64,000 nt of DNA from Hyaloscypha bicolor E (lineage: Eukaryota > Ascomycota > Leotiomycetes > Helotiales > Hyaloscyphaceae): NCBI RefSeq assembly GCF_002865645.1, contig NW_020194708.1, positions 186,001 to 250,000 on the forward strand, given 5' to 3'. The notes under the pieces are model-generated. The model made no database searches. It was not told the DNA's origin and saw only the letters and a list, made by a program, of their open reading frames with translations. The position numbers and the translations under genes were made by a program. This document shows, one piece after another, positions 1 through 12,999 of this stretch. Numbering within the stretch: position 1 is the first letter of the stretch; each line of letters starts with the position of its first letter.

Positions 1-237
1 ACTCACCATGCATAAACTGTCGTGTACGAAATAGCCCATCGCTTACTAACTCGTAAGGGGTAGCTGCCCCATCACAGGCAGTCATGAACACACCTTCAAC
101 TGTCGCCGAAACGTACCTAGGTAGATGCTTTGAAAGTACTGAGACACGTAGACTTCTCACGCACTTTGTTCAGAACGAGTGGCTTCACTTGCGCCCAAAT
201 TCAAAACCAAATTATTGAGGCAAGGGCTATCAACTCC

Positions 238-1041
238 TTATCCAACGAGAAAATACCTATCCTCTCTACGAGTATCGCTAGGCATAGATTTGAGGTCCAT
301 CAAACCATGCACATACACATCGCCAATCAACGTCGCAACGTTCCCATCTCCCTTTGCCTCCTCGCCATCTTCGAACCGCAGCACAAACAGCGGAGCACCT
401 CCATACAAAACACAAATGACATCCCCAACCCGCAAATCAAACGGTCCTAAACCAACTCGTCTACCATCAGTGCTAAAGAAAGTCCGGGTTTTCTTCGCCT
501 CGATGGACTGGTAGTAGGAGAGAACGCTTTGTCGCTCAGACGGAGTCACTGTGCCGACGTAATCCATGTACGTTGTATCGCTCTGCCATGTCCATTGCTC
601 CTTGAGTCGCAGATAGTCTTCAAAGACCACTGGCTCCAGCGGGGTTTTGCCTTGGAGCGTCGAATCAGCCACCAACGTCCGCCAATGAGCATCAGGAATT
701 TGATCATGGAGATCGTATGTCTGTTGCGAAAGCTCTAGGCACTTCACTTCCTCTTGCAGTAATTGGTCGACAGTGCCACCAGGTCCTTTCCATTTCTTGG
801 CATCGTAGCAATATTCGGGGGAGCTTACGACGGTGTGGACATGATCGATCTGAAATCCGAAAAACTTCAAGTTGTCTGAATCTGGGACTGACAGAACGCG
901 AGACTGTATCCGCTCCTCCCAGGAATCAAATCCTGCTTGATAGCCTATCACACCAGCAAAGACGAAGTCATCTCCAGGAGGCGAGTTGAAATTGGGGCAC
1001 CATGAGGGTAGCTCCACGGGTCTGTGTTTGGAGCTCGCCAT
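238..1041 (-). CDS. HET-family protein, C-terminal part only
   Basis: This open frame encodes about 267 aa that match the C-terminal half of fungal heterokaryon-incompatibility (HET) proteins. An LPSW-type motif near the start corresponds to the usual LPSWVPDW. An HWRTLVADST-like segment lies in the middle. Near the end the motif GDVICVLYGGAPLFVLR is the hallmark C-terminal segment of the HET-6/tol group. The catalytic-looking N-terminal HET domain (SHCWG, WIDSLCI) is not present upstream. The same frame meets a TAG at 1081-1083, and no HET-domain residues are visible in any minus-strand frame up to 3,200. It is either the last exon of a gene whose 5' part has been lost or a pseudogene fragment. 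HET proteins act in non-self recognition and cell death after hyphal fusion; that role is family knowledge only. Confidence 0.6.
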   Translation of the reverse strand: MASSKHRPVELPSWCPNFNSPPGDDFVFAGVIGYQAGFDSWEERIQSRVLSVPDSDNLKFFGFQIDHVHTVVSSPEYCYDAKKWKGPGGTVDQLLQEEVKCLELSQQTYDLHDQIPDAHWRTLVADSTLQGKTPLEPVVFEDYLRLKEQWTWQSDTTYMDYVGTVTPSERQSVLSYYQSIEAKKTRTFFSTDGRRVGLGPFDLRVGDVICVLYGGAPLFVLRFEDGEEAKGDGNVATLIGDVYVHGLMDLKSMPSDTRREDRYFLVG

Positions 1042-2290
1042 AGAGAGTATTGTGGACCCGTTCCTCCTGGTATACCGGTACTAGACCTTCGCGCAAGCAA
1101 GACGCCACTCGTCAGCGACTGCCATGAGATCCTTTGCGTCTGGTGTTCCCGCTCCCACGAGCCATCTGCTCCGCTCCGTCTTGGCAAGACGCATTGTCCT
1201 CAGACCGAGAGTCAGTAACACAAACATGAGGCACCACAAAGAAGGGAAACTGTTTGCCCCTATCCCCACAGATACCTACCCAGAAATATCGGCGGTTAAA
1301 GCTCACAATGTTTCATATTCTGTGCCTCTTTTTTTCGGCCCATTCCCAGCCTTCAATTCGTGCCTGGTGTCCCTTCCTGTGCCACAGCTACCACGATTCT
1401 TTTCGATGGTGATCTAGTCACATGCTGAGGCAATCCTCCACAAGAATCCGGCTTGATTTGAAGGGTGGGGCATCGAAACCGGAGATGGAACCGGACATGG
1501 CTCTAAATAGCGTGAAAGGGGTTCGCAATGCACGATAGCGTCATGTCGAGTATACCAGACGTCGAGGCGATAGCGCTTGCTTTCAGCTCCCCGTGTCACT
1601 TGAATTGGTGGAAGGATGGCGTCTAAGTTTCTGTTTCAATGTGAAGCTCAGTATAGCCATAGAGACGAAAGTAAAGGCGCGGCGTTGGTGTCGAAATACT
1701 ATCGGTCGGCAGCATGATCCTTTCGGCTGAGGTGAGATCAACTTGCCTGCCGGTTACTCTTCAGAAGAACTACGATGTTGAATACAACGTACTATAGGTG
1801 GATGGAAACCGGCAGCTTGACTCACCAGCCGTTATCGCTCCAGGATGAAGTATCGAATGCGGAATTAGAAGAGAGGAGCCGAGGGAAACCGGTGGCCAAA
1901 TGCAACTTCCTCGAGTTATACGCTGTCCTGAGCTCATTTATGTCTACTGCGTCTATGTCTCCTGCATCATAAAGGAGAAATTTACCTGCCTTCAGCAACG
2001 TTTTTCTTGTTCTGCGATTTCTCGAAACACCAGTCCAGCGCAACAGTGCTTCCCGTCATCAACTTACACATCTCACCCCTAACTTGCCACGCAATTGTTT
2101 CTCTCGAGCTCATTACGTTTTGTAAAATGTTTCACAAAAGCATGAATATCGCGCACCTCACTGTTGTTAATGCGTCACTTGTACTTGTGAGTCTAATGAT
2201 CCATGACGTCCTCGAGTTTTAATTCCTCTATCTACTCTTATACACTTTCAATGTGAACTAACCTAGCTCACTAGGAATCTAAAGTCACCT
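1042..2290. other. No recognisable gene
   Basis: Base composition is normal but only short open frames occur, and none has recognisable similarity or coherent splicing. It may contain the decayed 5' half of the HET-like gene at 238-1041, but I cannot see HET-domain motifs in it. Confidence 0.5.
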
Positions 2291-2339
2291 CAAGTCCCGT
2301 GGCAGGGCGTCATTATGCAGATTTCCTGAACTTCTTCAA

Positions 2340-2690
2340 TTCTCATCTTCTCCTTTCAGGAGTCTCCAATTTAGGATGGCAGGTCATGGTCATGGCTTTA
2401 TCTCTCCACCACGGAGGCGCTTGTGTCTTCGAGAAAGAGAAATATGGTTTTGTGTGGACGGGGAGGGTAAATTCGAGTCTGACATTTTGAAGTGGCGGAG
2501 ACTTCATAAGTGAGATGTGAAATCTGTGCTAACCGACCCAGGTATCACTTGAACCCTTTTATGTGAAGCTTTCTGTCGAGGCAACAGAATCTGGTGCAGG
2601 CGGCTCAGGCTCAGCCTCGAGCTCAGGCTCAGGTACAGGTTCAGGTTCGGGCACAAACAAACCAGACACAGTATGCTTTTCTTCCTCCAG
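2340..2690 (+). pseudogene. Possible gene remnant with Ser/Gly linker
   Basis: A frame through about 2,400-2,466 can be joined over an apparent intron (GTAAAT donor at about 2,467, GCTAAC branch point, acceptor ending CCCAG just before GTATCACTT). It continues through a segment ending in a Ser-Gly-rich stretch (repeated GSGS and SGTG units) at about 2,592-2,650, then a few residues and a TGA. Ser/Gly linkers of this kind are common in secreted fungal proteins, but no domain is recognised on either side. It could be a real short gene or a chance open stretch with a TCAGGY microsatellite. Confidence 0.2.
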
Positions 2691-4059
2691 TTGATCTTTC
2701 AACGACATAGAGTAGCGGTGCAGCCCTCCGCGAGATTATCCAACACATGGGAAAATAAATTGCTAAGTTTATCGCAGAGCGGCGGATACCAGAAAATGGC
2801 CGCTATATTTCTTACCTCGCCCTAGAAAAAGAAATGTCATACAGAGTTGAAAGTAGAGATCAGGAAGAAGGTTCTATGTGGATTTAGCTTTACATTGAGA
2901 TTGAGAACCATGCTTTAGAGGGTAGGAACAAGGTTTTTCTGAGGCATCGGTCCAAAAGAAACGTCTGAATTTGAGAAATTGTCTAATGCTTACTGCTCGT
3001 GGTATGATTGTGAAATTGAATATTGACCCTTATACTTGGCCGCCATCGTACCTCGTACGCCACAGGGATGCGGGATTAGTCAGCTCACCCCCTTACAGGG
3101 CCAGTTCCTTACATACTGTCCCAGCCCGTGAAGACGCCCCGCACCAAAACACGTGCCGCACTAAAACACTCGCTTTTCACGGCTTAATAACTTAAGAACT
3201 AATAAAGTATTTAATATAAAATTCAAGACACTTATTAAACTTTAGTTAAATTCTATAATTATATTATTAATACGCCTATTAATTTATTAATTAAAATATA
3301 AGAAATTCTGAAAATATTTTAAACTTAAAATAAAATATATATAATAAATATATGAAATAATATATAAATAAATATTAGGTATTATAAATATAATTTCTAT
3401 ACTATTCCGCTATAGTATTCTTTAAAAGTATTATAACTTTTTATTAGAAAGATATTAAAGAATTCGAAAGTCGTATAGTATCTTCTAAAAGTATTAATAA
3501 ACTTAATAGGAAATTTTATGTATTGAATCTCCTAATTTGGGCCGATTTTTAGACTCACTATTTATAAGAATCGGCCTTATATAAGCTAGGTTATTAATAA
3601 GCAAAGCTAGAAAATAATAAAAAACACGAATGATTTTTAGCTTAGGCTATTTCTTAGATAAAAAGCCCAAAATTTATATATGAGCTCTTATAGTAATATA
3701 AAGCTAGAATAGTAGCTAATAAGTCTAAAAATAGATCTATAATATAGTAAAAGTAATTTTAGTTTAATTTTTCTAATATTTTTAAGCTTAGACTTAATAG
3801 TTTAATAACTGAAACTTTTCTAAGTAAGTTTTATATTGTATTTAGGCTTACTATATATAAAACTAGTCATATATAGATTTTTAGCTAATTCTATTAATAG
3901 TAAGTCTAAGTATTTAAATAGAAATACTTATATTTTAAGCTAAAACTAAAAGCTTAATTTATATATTAGAAGTTTTAAATAAGCTATAATAAAAGTACTA
4001 CTTCTATATAATATAGGATAATGGCTATTAAAGAAGCTACTTTATATAAGAATCGGACT

Positions 4060-4560
4060 ACTACTTCTTTTATAATTAATTTTAAAAGAATTAAAATAAG
4101 AGAAAATCTTAGATTCTTTAATAAAATTATAATTATAATATTAAATATAATAAAACTAAGGCCTGTATATAATATATTATATTCAGGAATTCTAAAAACA
4201 AGCTTTTTATTAAATTCGAATTAGTAATATCTTTTTAACTAATTTTAATTTAATAAAACTAAAGGAAATCTTAGATTCTTTAATAGAATTTTAATTATAA
4301 TATAGAATATAATAAGACTAAAGCTTATATATAGTGTATTATATATAGGAATTCTAAAAATAAACCTTTTATTAAATTCGAATTAGTAATATCTTTTTTA
4401 TTGATTTTAATTTAATTAAAATAAAAGCAATTCTTAGATTCTTTAATAAAACCTTAGCTATAATATTAAATATAATAAAACTAAGACTTATATATAGTAT
4501 AGTATATCTAAGAATTCCAAAATAATCTTTTTATTAGAATTAAGTTAATAGAACTAAAAG
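4060..4560. repeat. Tandem repeat, ~162-bp period, three units
   Basis: Three consecutive units share the core TTAGATTCTTTAATA, starting near 4,108, 4,270 and 4,432, so the spacing is 162 bp twice. Each unit also repeats the AGGAATTC region and the AAATTCGAATTAGTAATATC region. 162 is 54 codons, and one frame keeps the same reading through all three units apart from TAG/TAA codons. The array may therefore have been an in-frame 54-residue protein repeat before RIP. The first 50 nt of the neighbourhood (4,021-4,070) vaguely resemble the copia segment seen near 33,980. Confidence 0.7.
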
Positions 4561-5015
4561 TTAGAAGAGACTTATTTAAAATCTTAAAATAAGCTTAGCT
4601 AGTTTTATTTATAAGTAATATTTGAGAAAACTAAATAGGAATTTCGAAAATCAAAAAATCTATATATTAGAATAATAAATATAATTCTATTAATACTAAT
4701 TATAATAATATAAGTCTCTTATATATATAAGCTTAAAAAATACCTTTTATATATATAATATTAATAAATAAAATAGAAATAAAAAATTAATATTTTATTT
4801 TTAAAGAATTTAATAAATTAATTAATTAAAAAGATATAATATTATATTTTTAAGATTTTATTTAGTTAAAAGAAAGGTAGTTATTAATATTATAGATTCC
4901 GAAGTTCTTTTTAAAATTCCTTTCGAAATTTTCTTTAAAACTTTCTTTAAAAACCTCTTTAAGAACTATATTCTTATTAATAGCTAGGCTATTAGTAAAG
5001 TCAAGGGCTTAGATA

Positions 5016-5313
5016 ATATAGTATAGCAGGCTATACTTTCTAAAAATTATATTATTTTAATAGTTTTAAGGTTTTAGTTATATAATAAAAGCTATAGCCT
5101 TTTATATATAACTTATAAGAATTATATAAAAAAGCTGGTTTTTCTATAATCCTAAATAATAATTCCTTTTTTATATTTAATTAATTAAGCTTTTATATAT
5201 TATATACTATTTATACTTTTAATTTTATTATTTTACTATTAGATTACGTTTTATATTCTTATATACTTTATATAGGTTTTTATTTTATTATAATTTCTCT
5301 TTTATATATTTTA
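5016..5313 (+). repeat. 5' LTR of the RIPed gypsy element
   Basis: It aligns over almost its whole length with 17,815-18,100. Shared blocks are the ATATAGTATA...GGCTATA start, the TTATATAATAAAAGC segment, TTTAATTAATTAAGC, the ATTATATACTATTTATAC block and TTTTATTATAATTTC at the end. Differences are mainly transitions, plus a short insertion (about 5,150-5,175) in this copy. Confidence 0.7.
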
Positions 5314-8300
5314 TAATAAATAATATAAGAAAAATCGAAACTTTATAATTAAGATAATACTTTTATAAAATTCTAAAGGGTTTTTATAAAGCGAATTATT
5401 AGCTTAGTAAATTTAAAAAGAAAAAGGCTATTATAATACCTTAAGCCTAAAATTAAAATATTAAAAATATATAAATATTAATCTTAATATCTTATATTAA
5501 TTTCCGACATATCTAGTAACTTAAATACGAGTTAGCTATAAGATATAATTACTAGTATAATATATAGAAATAATAAAAATAGAGGCTAATTATAGAAAGA
5601 AAAGAAATAAAAGAAATAAAATAAGAAATATTATACTAAAATAATATAAGTTAGACTTTAGTTAGAAATAGACTTTAGTATTTAGAAATAAAATTATATT
5701 ATTAATTTATATATTATTTTTAATTAGAATAAAGATTAGAATAAAAATAATACTAGTTTTAGTAAAAAAGCTTATTTCTAAATTCGGGAAAAATATTTAA
5801 AAAAGGAAATATTCTTAAATTCAAGTAAAATAATAAACTAGAATTAGAAATAAGAATTAAAAAGTAATTAGAAATAAGAAATTATATAAATAATCTAGAG
5901 AAGCTTCTAGAAAAAGAAAAAAAATACTAAATAAAGAAAAGAAAAAGAATTTAGAAAAATCAGAAAAATTAGTAAAATTATTTTTATTATTTTTATTATT
6001 ACTTTTAATAATATTATTAAATATATCTAATTTAGTAAAAAGAAGAAAAGATATTATAAATATTAAACTAATAAAACAGAAAAGAAAATATAAGTAATAA
6101 AAATAAAATTAGAAAAGCTATTACTTTATTATTACTAATACTAAAACTTAAACCTAGACTATATTTATTATTATTAACTAGTTTTTCTTAAATTCCTGTT
6201 CTTAAATTAAAAGATATATTAAATAAGAAATTAGTTTTTTAGAAATCTTATTAATAGAAGTCTTAAATATAGAAACTCTATAATTAATTATAAAAAATAT
6301 TATTAAGATTAATATAGCTAAGAATAAATATATACTAATATTGGATTTAAATCTACTATTTATAAAAGCTTCTAAAATATTATAGTTTTAAGAAAGTAAT
6401 ATTTCTATATTCTTAGAATAATATATAAATATATATAAGAACTATTATATTTCTAATAATACTAAAAGAAAGAGAATTATTTACTATATTTCTCTTATTA
6501 ATAAGAATTAAATTAAGGCTATACTAGAATACTATATTAATAATCCGGGAGATTATTAGAAAATTAAGTTCTTTAAAGCCTTATTAAAGAAATTCCGAAA
6601 GTATAATTAGGAAATACTTAAGATTAGTTATAACTTTCTTAATTAAATTATTATATAACCCTAAAATAAAAGAATCTCTTTTAAGTTTTATATTAATATA
6701 TTTAATAAAGTATTAAAAAAGTTATTAAAAAGAAAAGAAATAAAAGAAATTATTTAATATTAAGAATTTATAAGGGAATTATCTATTTAAATAAAAGATT
6801 ATATTTTTAAATATATAAATTTCGAGCCTATTTCTATTTCTATTTATAAATATAGTAAAATATATAAAAAAGCAATAATATTCCATTAATATAAAAAAAA
6901 GAAATTTATTTTAATATTATTAATAATTCAGATATATCTAGATTTAGGTAAAAATACTTAAATATAGTAATTTATAATATAGTTCCTAAACCAGAAAATA
7001 ATTATTCTTTATTAATTTCTTCTATTATATTTCCTGAAACTATTATAAATATAAATAAAAAGAGAATCTAGTCTATAACTAATTATATAAAATTTACTAA
7101 AAGTAATAAATCTAAAAGAAATAATATTAACTAGCTAGTAAAAAGTTTAGAAAAACTATTTATTATTACTATAATTTAAAAGAACTTATAAAAATAATTT
7201 AATATAGCTATTATTATAATTCGAGAAAGTATTAGTAGTTTATTTATATAATCTAGCTAATTATAATAGAAATAAGAGTATTAATAGCCTAGTAAATATA
7301 ATTCGGGTTTTTCGAAAAGATATATAGGAAATTATAATAGAAGTTATAAGAAATACCTATAATAACTATAGTAATTAAATAAAAATAAATAGAAAATCTA
7401 AATAATTATATTCTAGAAAAGGTTAGTTTCAAATATAATTAGAGAATATTACTTAAATTAATATAGCCTATAATATAGACCTAGAACCAAAGAAATAAAT
7501 AAATCATAAATATTATAATAGAAATAATAATATTAATATTAATTTAGAATATATTTATATTTCTTGATTTTATTATTTACTAATAGAGAAATTTATAAAT
7601 TATAAATATATTTACTAATTTAATAGCAAATAGTATAAAGAACTATTTAAATCTAAATAAGAAAGCTTTTTTCTTCTTTACTAGTAAATACTAGTAATTT
7701 AATTAAATTATTTTCTAAATTCAAAAAAAAAGAATTAAATTATAATTTAAAAATATAATCTAAGAATATTTAAAGAATAATAGAAGATATCTAGTTTACT
7801 AAATAAGAAAGAAATAAAAAAACTAGCTAATCGGAATTAATATATAAAAATAAGTAAGTTATATTTAGGGAATCTAAATAGCCGCTTTACTTTAAAGGAA
7901 ATTATATTAGAATTACTAATATTTCAGGTTCTAGAATTAATAAATAATATTAAAATTTGATTATAAATAGTATTTCTATTAATACTATAATAGGTTTTTT
8001 ATTAAAAATAAAAAATAAAAATAAAAATAACTAAAGAGATTTTCTAAAAACGAGCTAGAATAGAAAAAAAGCTATTTTATATAAGAGACTAGAAGAATAC
8101 TATTCTAAGAAATAATAAATAAGGAAATAGTCTAGTTAAGAATATAAATATTAATACTTCCGGAAATAAATAAAACAAATTAGGAATCTAATATATTCTT
8201 AATTATAATAAATATAGGACTTCTAAAATTAATAATATTCTAATAAAGCTATTAAAGAAAATAATTATTCTATTTCTTAAAACTTAAAAAGAAATAAGAA

Positions 8301-10419
8301 TACTTATTAATACTTTAAAAATACTAGATCTAGCTATTATATTTTAGAATTAATAAATTAAAAATAATGCTTTCTATTTTATTATTTTATAAATAGGAAA
8401 TATTATTATATTAAATATAATTAAATATATTAGAAGATTTATAAAGCTAATAGCTGCGAGTTATATAATAAATAAAATATTTAAGAAATTAGAAATATTA
8501 GTTCAAATATTTAATTTAAAAGTAATACTATTAATATTCGAATATTATTATCTTATAAATATATTATATAATTTCTATATTTCTGATTCGTATTTCGAGA
8601 ACTTTAAGGAAATATTAAATATAAAGAAATAATTAATATTTTTCCTAAAAAGATTTCTAGAAATATTAATAAAATAATATATAATACTATAGATTATTAA
8701 ATATTTACTATTATTAGAACTAAATTTGAATTTATAGAAATTATAAAACTTAGAATTAAGATTATAAATAAAATAAAATATAAAGATATATTTTTCCTAA
8801 TTAAAAAAGCTTTAAAGATCTTATTTAGTTAACTATTTTTAATAAAAATAAAAATAAATATTATATATAAAAGTAATAATTTATAAAATAAAAGATTTAC
8901 TAATTCCAAAAATAATTAAAACACTTATATTATTATAATTATTTTATTTTTAAAAAATATCGAGAAATAGAAAAAAATATTATTTTAAAAATATTAAGCT
9001 TTTAAAATTAAATAATTAAATAATATAGAATAAAAAACTAAAAAGAAAAAGAAAAAATAAAATCTAATATTATAACTAATAGTAATATTAGAGAAAATAG
9101 AAAAATACTAGTATTTATTATTAATTCTTTTATTTTGGGTTTAGGAATTTAGGAAATTAATAATATTTTTAGAGAAATGAAAATAGAAAAGGCTTTAGTT
9201 AGAATATTATTAAAAGTAATTCCGGATTTAATAAAAAAGAAGAAAAAATATTGAATTAAATTATTTTTATAAAAAAAAAAGATTTCTAATAATAAAGAAA
9301 TATATTTCCGAAACTATAAAACCTGGAATTCAAAATTAGAAAGAATTCTAAAATATATAAAAGTTTAAAAAAAGTATTTTAGAATATTAGATAAAAAGAT
9401 ATTTTTTATATTTAAATAAAAAGAAGCTAAATAGAAAGATTATAAATTCCGGAAATTAGATAAAAATAGTATTAAAAAGAATAGCTATAGCTTTTTTAAA
9501 AAAAGATAATAATTATAGTTTATTTCTAATTATAGAAATATAAAAAATAAAAAATAAAAAGATTTAACTAATAAATACTAATAATAGAACTAGAAAAGGT
9601 TTTAATAAATATTTAAACTAGTTTAAAAGATTTGAAACTAGAAAATACTTATAGAAATATATTAGAAAATATAAGAATTATTTTTTATTAAAGATATTAG
9701 CTATTCTAAAAGATTTATAACTTATTTCGAAATATTTTAAATAATTAGATATTAGAAATTAGCTTTAAAAAAAACTAGCTATATATCGAAAATTAATAAT
9801 TAATTAAAAAGATATAATTATATCTAATTAGAAAAAAATAAAAAAAGTTTATAAAAATATTAATTTATTTATTCTAATTAAAACTATTAAATATAAGGCC
9901 TAATAAGAAAAGAATTTCTTATATTCTAAAACTCTAGTACTAGTAATAATAAAAATATTATTAGAATATCTAGATTATAAAGTTTTTATTAGTTTACTAG
10001 TAATATATAATATTATTATATAATTATAGAATACTATTTATATAAGATTAGTAAAGTTATTATTATTTAGAAGTAAGGATTATAGTATTATAGTATTAAT
10101 ATATAATCCCTAAATCTACTAAGCCTAAAGGAAACTAGTCTACTAGTCAAGTCACGTATATAACGCGAGGTTATATAATATATAATAAAATAGCTATAGC
10201 TATTTAGATAGTTTTTAAGAAATATAATAAACTTTATTAGAATTTATAATTCTTAGTTATAAAAAAGATTACTAGAACTTATAAACTAATTAATACTATT
10301 ATAAAAATATATTTAATTATTTTATAAAATACTAATTTATTTCTATTTATTAATAAGATTTTAAAGAAATTTATTAGATATATTTATATTTTCTTAATTA
10401 ATTTCTTTTCCAGATATAA

Positions 10420-12900
10420 TTAACTTATATTAGATACTTATAATAAAGATTTAACTATATTTATAATACTTTTAGAACTATTAAAAATAATTATATTATT
10501 TTAGGAAACTACTAATTCCGTTATATAATTTATATAAATTATTATAATTATTCTAGAAAATCTATTACTTAAAATTATTATATTAGAATTAAGAAACCTT
10601 ATATAAATTATAATAAATAGCTTATTTTATTTAATATTTAGTATTTTATATTTGAATATTTTTGAAATCTAAATATAATCTTAAATAAAAGAACTAAAAC
10701 TAGTATTAGAAAAAAATTATAGTTCTATTATAATAATATAATTATTATTAGTTTTATTTATAAAATATTTAAAAAAAGCCTTTTAAGCTTAGGAATTACT
10801 AAAATTTTAAAATAGAAATATTATAATAATATAATTAAAAATAAGGTATTTATTAGAATTATTATTTATTATTATATTTAAATTAAAGGCTTTATAATTA
10901 TTATTAAATTCATTTACTATTTAATAAAAAAAGATATAATATAAATATAAAATAATAAGCAGATATAAACTATATAAATTCTTTAAAAAAAAGCTTATTA
11001 CTATTTTAATATTCTATAAGTTATATTATAATTTATTAGAAAATTAGAAAATAATTATATTAGTAATAAATACTAGCCTAGATAAATAGAACGGAACTCT
11101 TAATTAATGTAATTATAAAAGAAAAAAAAGAATTATATAATATAAATCTAGAATCTGAAATAATATTAAATAGAAATATAATATTACTAAAAGAAAATAT
11201 TAAAAACTAGTAAAGTATTTATAAAAAGTATAATTTTGGCTATATAAAGTTTATTTTTTTCTTAAACTAGATACTAATACACTTATTATATAGCTAAATA
11301 AAGTAATTACGAATTTTTCTAAAGTTCTAGTTATTTATTAATTAGTATAAATTTAATTATTTAATTTTAAAATTAAATATATTAAAGAAATCAAGTATAT
11401 TACTATTAATAATTATTGAGATACTTATAATAAAAAGATAATACCGAGAATAATAAGAATATTAATAAATAATTAGTAATAGAGCTTAATATTATTAAAA
11501 TAGTATTTATTAAATAGAAAGTTCAATTAAAGGAAACGGTTTCGGTTCGGTCACGTGACATCGTTTTAAGAAATTAGACTCCTAAAACCTTTACTAAATA
11601 TTTAAATAATAGTATCTAGTTATTAGAGATTAATAATTAAAGTTTTATTATATTTAAAAGCAAATTAGTAATATTAAAAAATAATAATATTCGAAAGTTA
11701 TATAATAAAAACTATAGCCTTTTATATATAATCTCTAATAAAATAGTAAATAATAATATTAACTCTTATATTTTTATTAGATTTTTTAAATAATAGCTAT
11801 TTTGAATAATATTAGAATATTATATAATATCTTATAATACTTTTTAGACTAGAAGAAATATCTGGAGCCAAGTTTCGAAAATTAAATAAAAAAGCTTTAA
11901 ATTATAATATAAAAGATTAATTACTATAAAGAGTTATATCTAAAATATATTTACTTTAGCTTATTATTAAAGAATTATATAATAAGATTAAATATATTAG
12001 AAAAAAGAATATTTTTTATTTAATAGCTAGCTATTATTATTAAGAAAACAATTATAATTATATATAAAAATATATTAGTATTTATAAAGTTTATTAGTAT
12101 AAAAATAAAAGAAAATAAAAAAAGCTTTATATCTAATAAAAGCTATATCTTTTTTCTATTATTTTAGAATTAATATAATTAAATTATTAGACTATAAGGG
12201 ATATAACTTATTAGTTATTACTAGAAACGACTTTTTAAAATAAATTAAAGCTAGACTTTTAAGAAATCTAATTAGTTAAAGAATTACTAAGTTTATTTAG
12301 AAAGAAATTATTTATAAATATAAATTATTTAGATAATTTAAAATAGATAATAGATTAGAATTTAAAAAAGTAATAATTTAGAAATTTAATAAACTAGGAA
12401 TTAATAGAATTATTATTTTGGCTTATAATTCTAAACGAAATAATATAATTAAAAGAAAATATTAACTAATTATTTAAGTATTTATTATATTTATAATAAA
12501 TTAAAAAAGGCCCTAAATAAATTTATTATTATATATTCTATTTACTAATCGAGTTATTATATATAAATTAATTAGATTTATTTCTTTTTATATAGCCTAT
12601 AATAGAAAAGCTATATTATTTATAGAAATATATTTTCTAATCTAAAGAATATTTAAATAAAATAAAGTTTATAATAAAGAAATATTTCCAGGAATATATA
12701 TAAAGCAAATAGAAATAAGAAATAAAAATATTAAAGAAGCTAGAATAAAGAAAAATAAAAGATACTAGAAAAGAAAGAAATAATTTAATACTATTTACTA
12801 GATTTATTTAAAGCCTATTTCTAAAAAGAATCCAGTTTTTATATATAATATTAAATTAATAAATTAAAACAAATCAAGAAATATAAAGCTATTATACTAT
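10420..12900 (+). pseudogene. Gypsy pol remnant: RT end, RNase H, integrase
   Basis: Reading through TAA/TAG codons as lost CAA/CAG gives recognisable fungal gypsy segments. Around 10,800-10,960 is the RT-RNase H connection (IRIIIYYYIQIKGF followed by PIYYLIKKD-like residues). Around 11,230-11,440 is the RNase-H-like stretch with LDTNTLII, LNKVITN and LFNFKIKYI. From 11,860 comes an HHCC-like zone (SYYYQENN, then ISIYKVYQYKNKR), and from about 12,180 the integrase core (DYKGYNLLVIT, then FKIDNRLEF, then AYNSKRNNIIKR). Frames are broken by many stops and some indels. The pol gene is unambiguous at family level, but no functional protein is possible. Confidence 0.75.
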
Positions 12901-12999
12901 TAGCTTGGCCTATATAATATAAAATATATTAATTAATTAAAAAAATACTATATACTAGAAAAGCTTAATAATATTACATTTTAAAAAATATATACCGGG

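Noticed and set aside
4021..4224. 67-codon ATG frame inside AT block 1.
   Set aside because: It is one unit of the 162-bp tandem repeat with AT-driven Ile/Asn/Lys composition; RIPed, not a gene.
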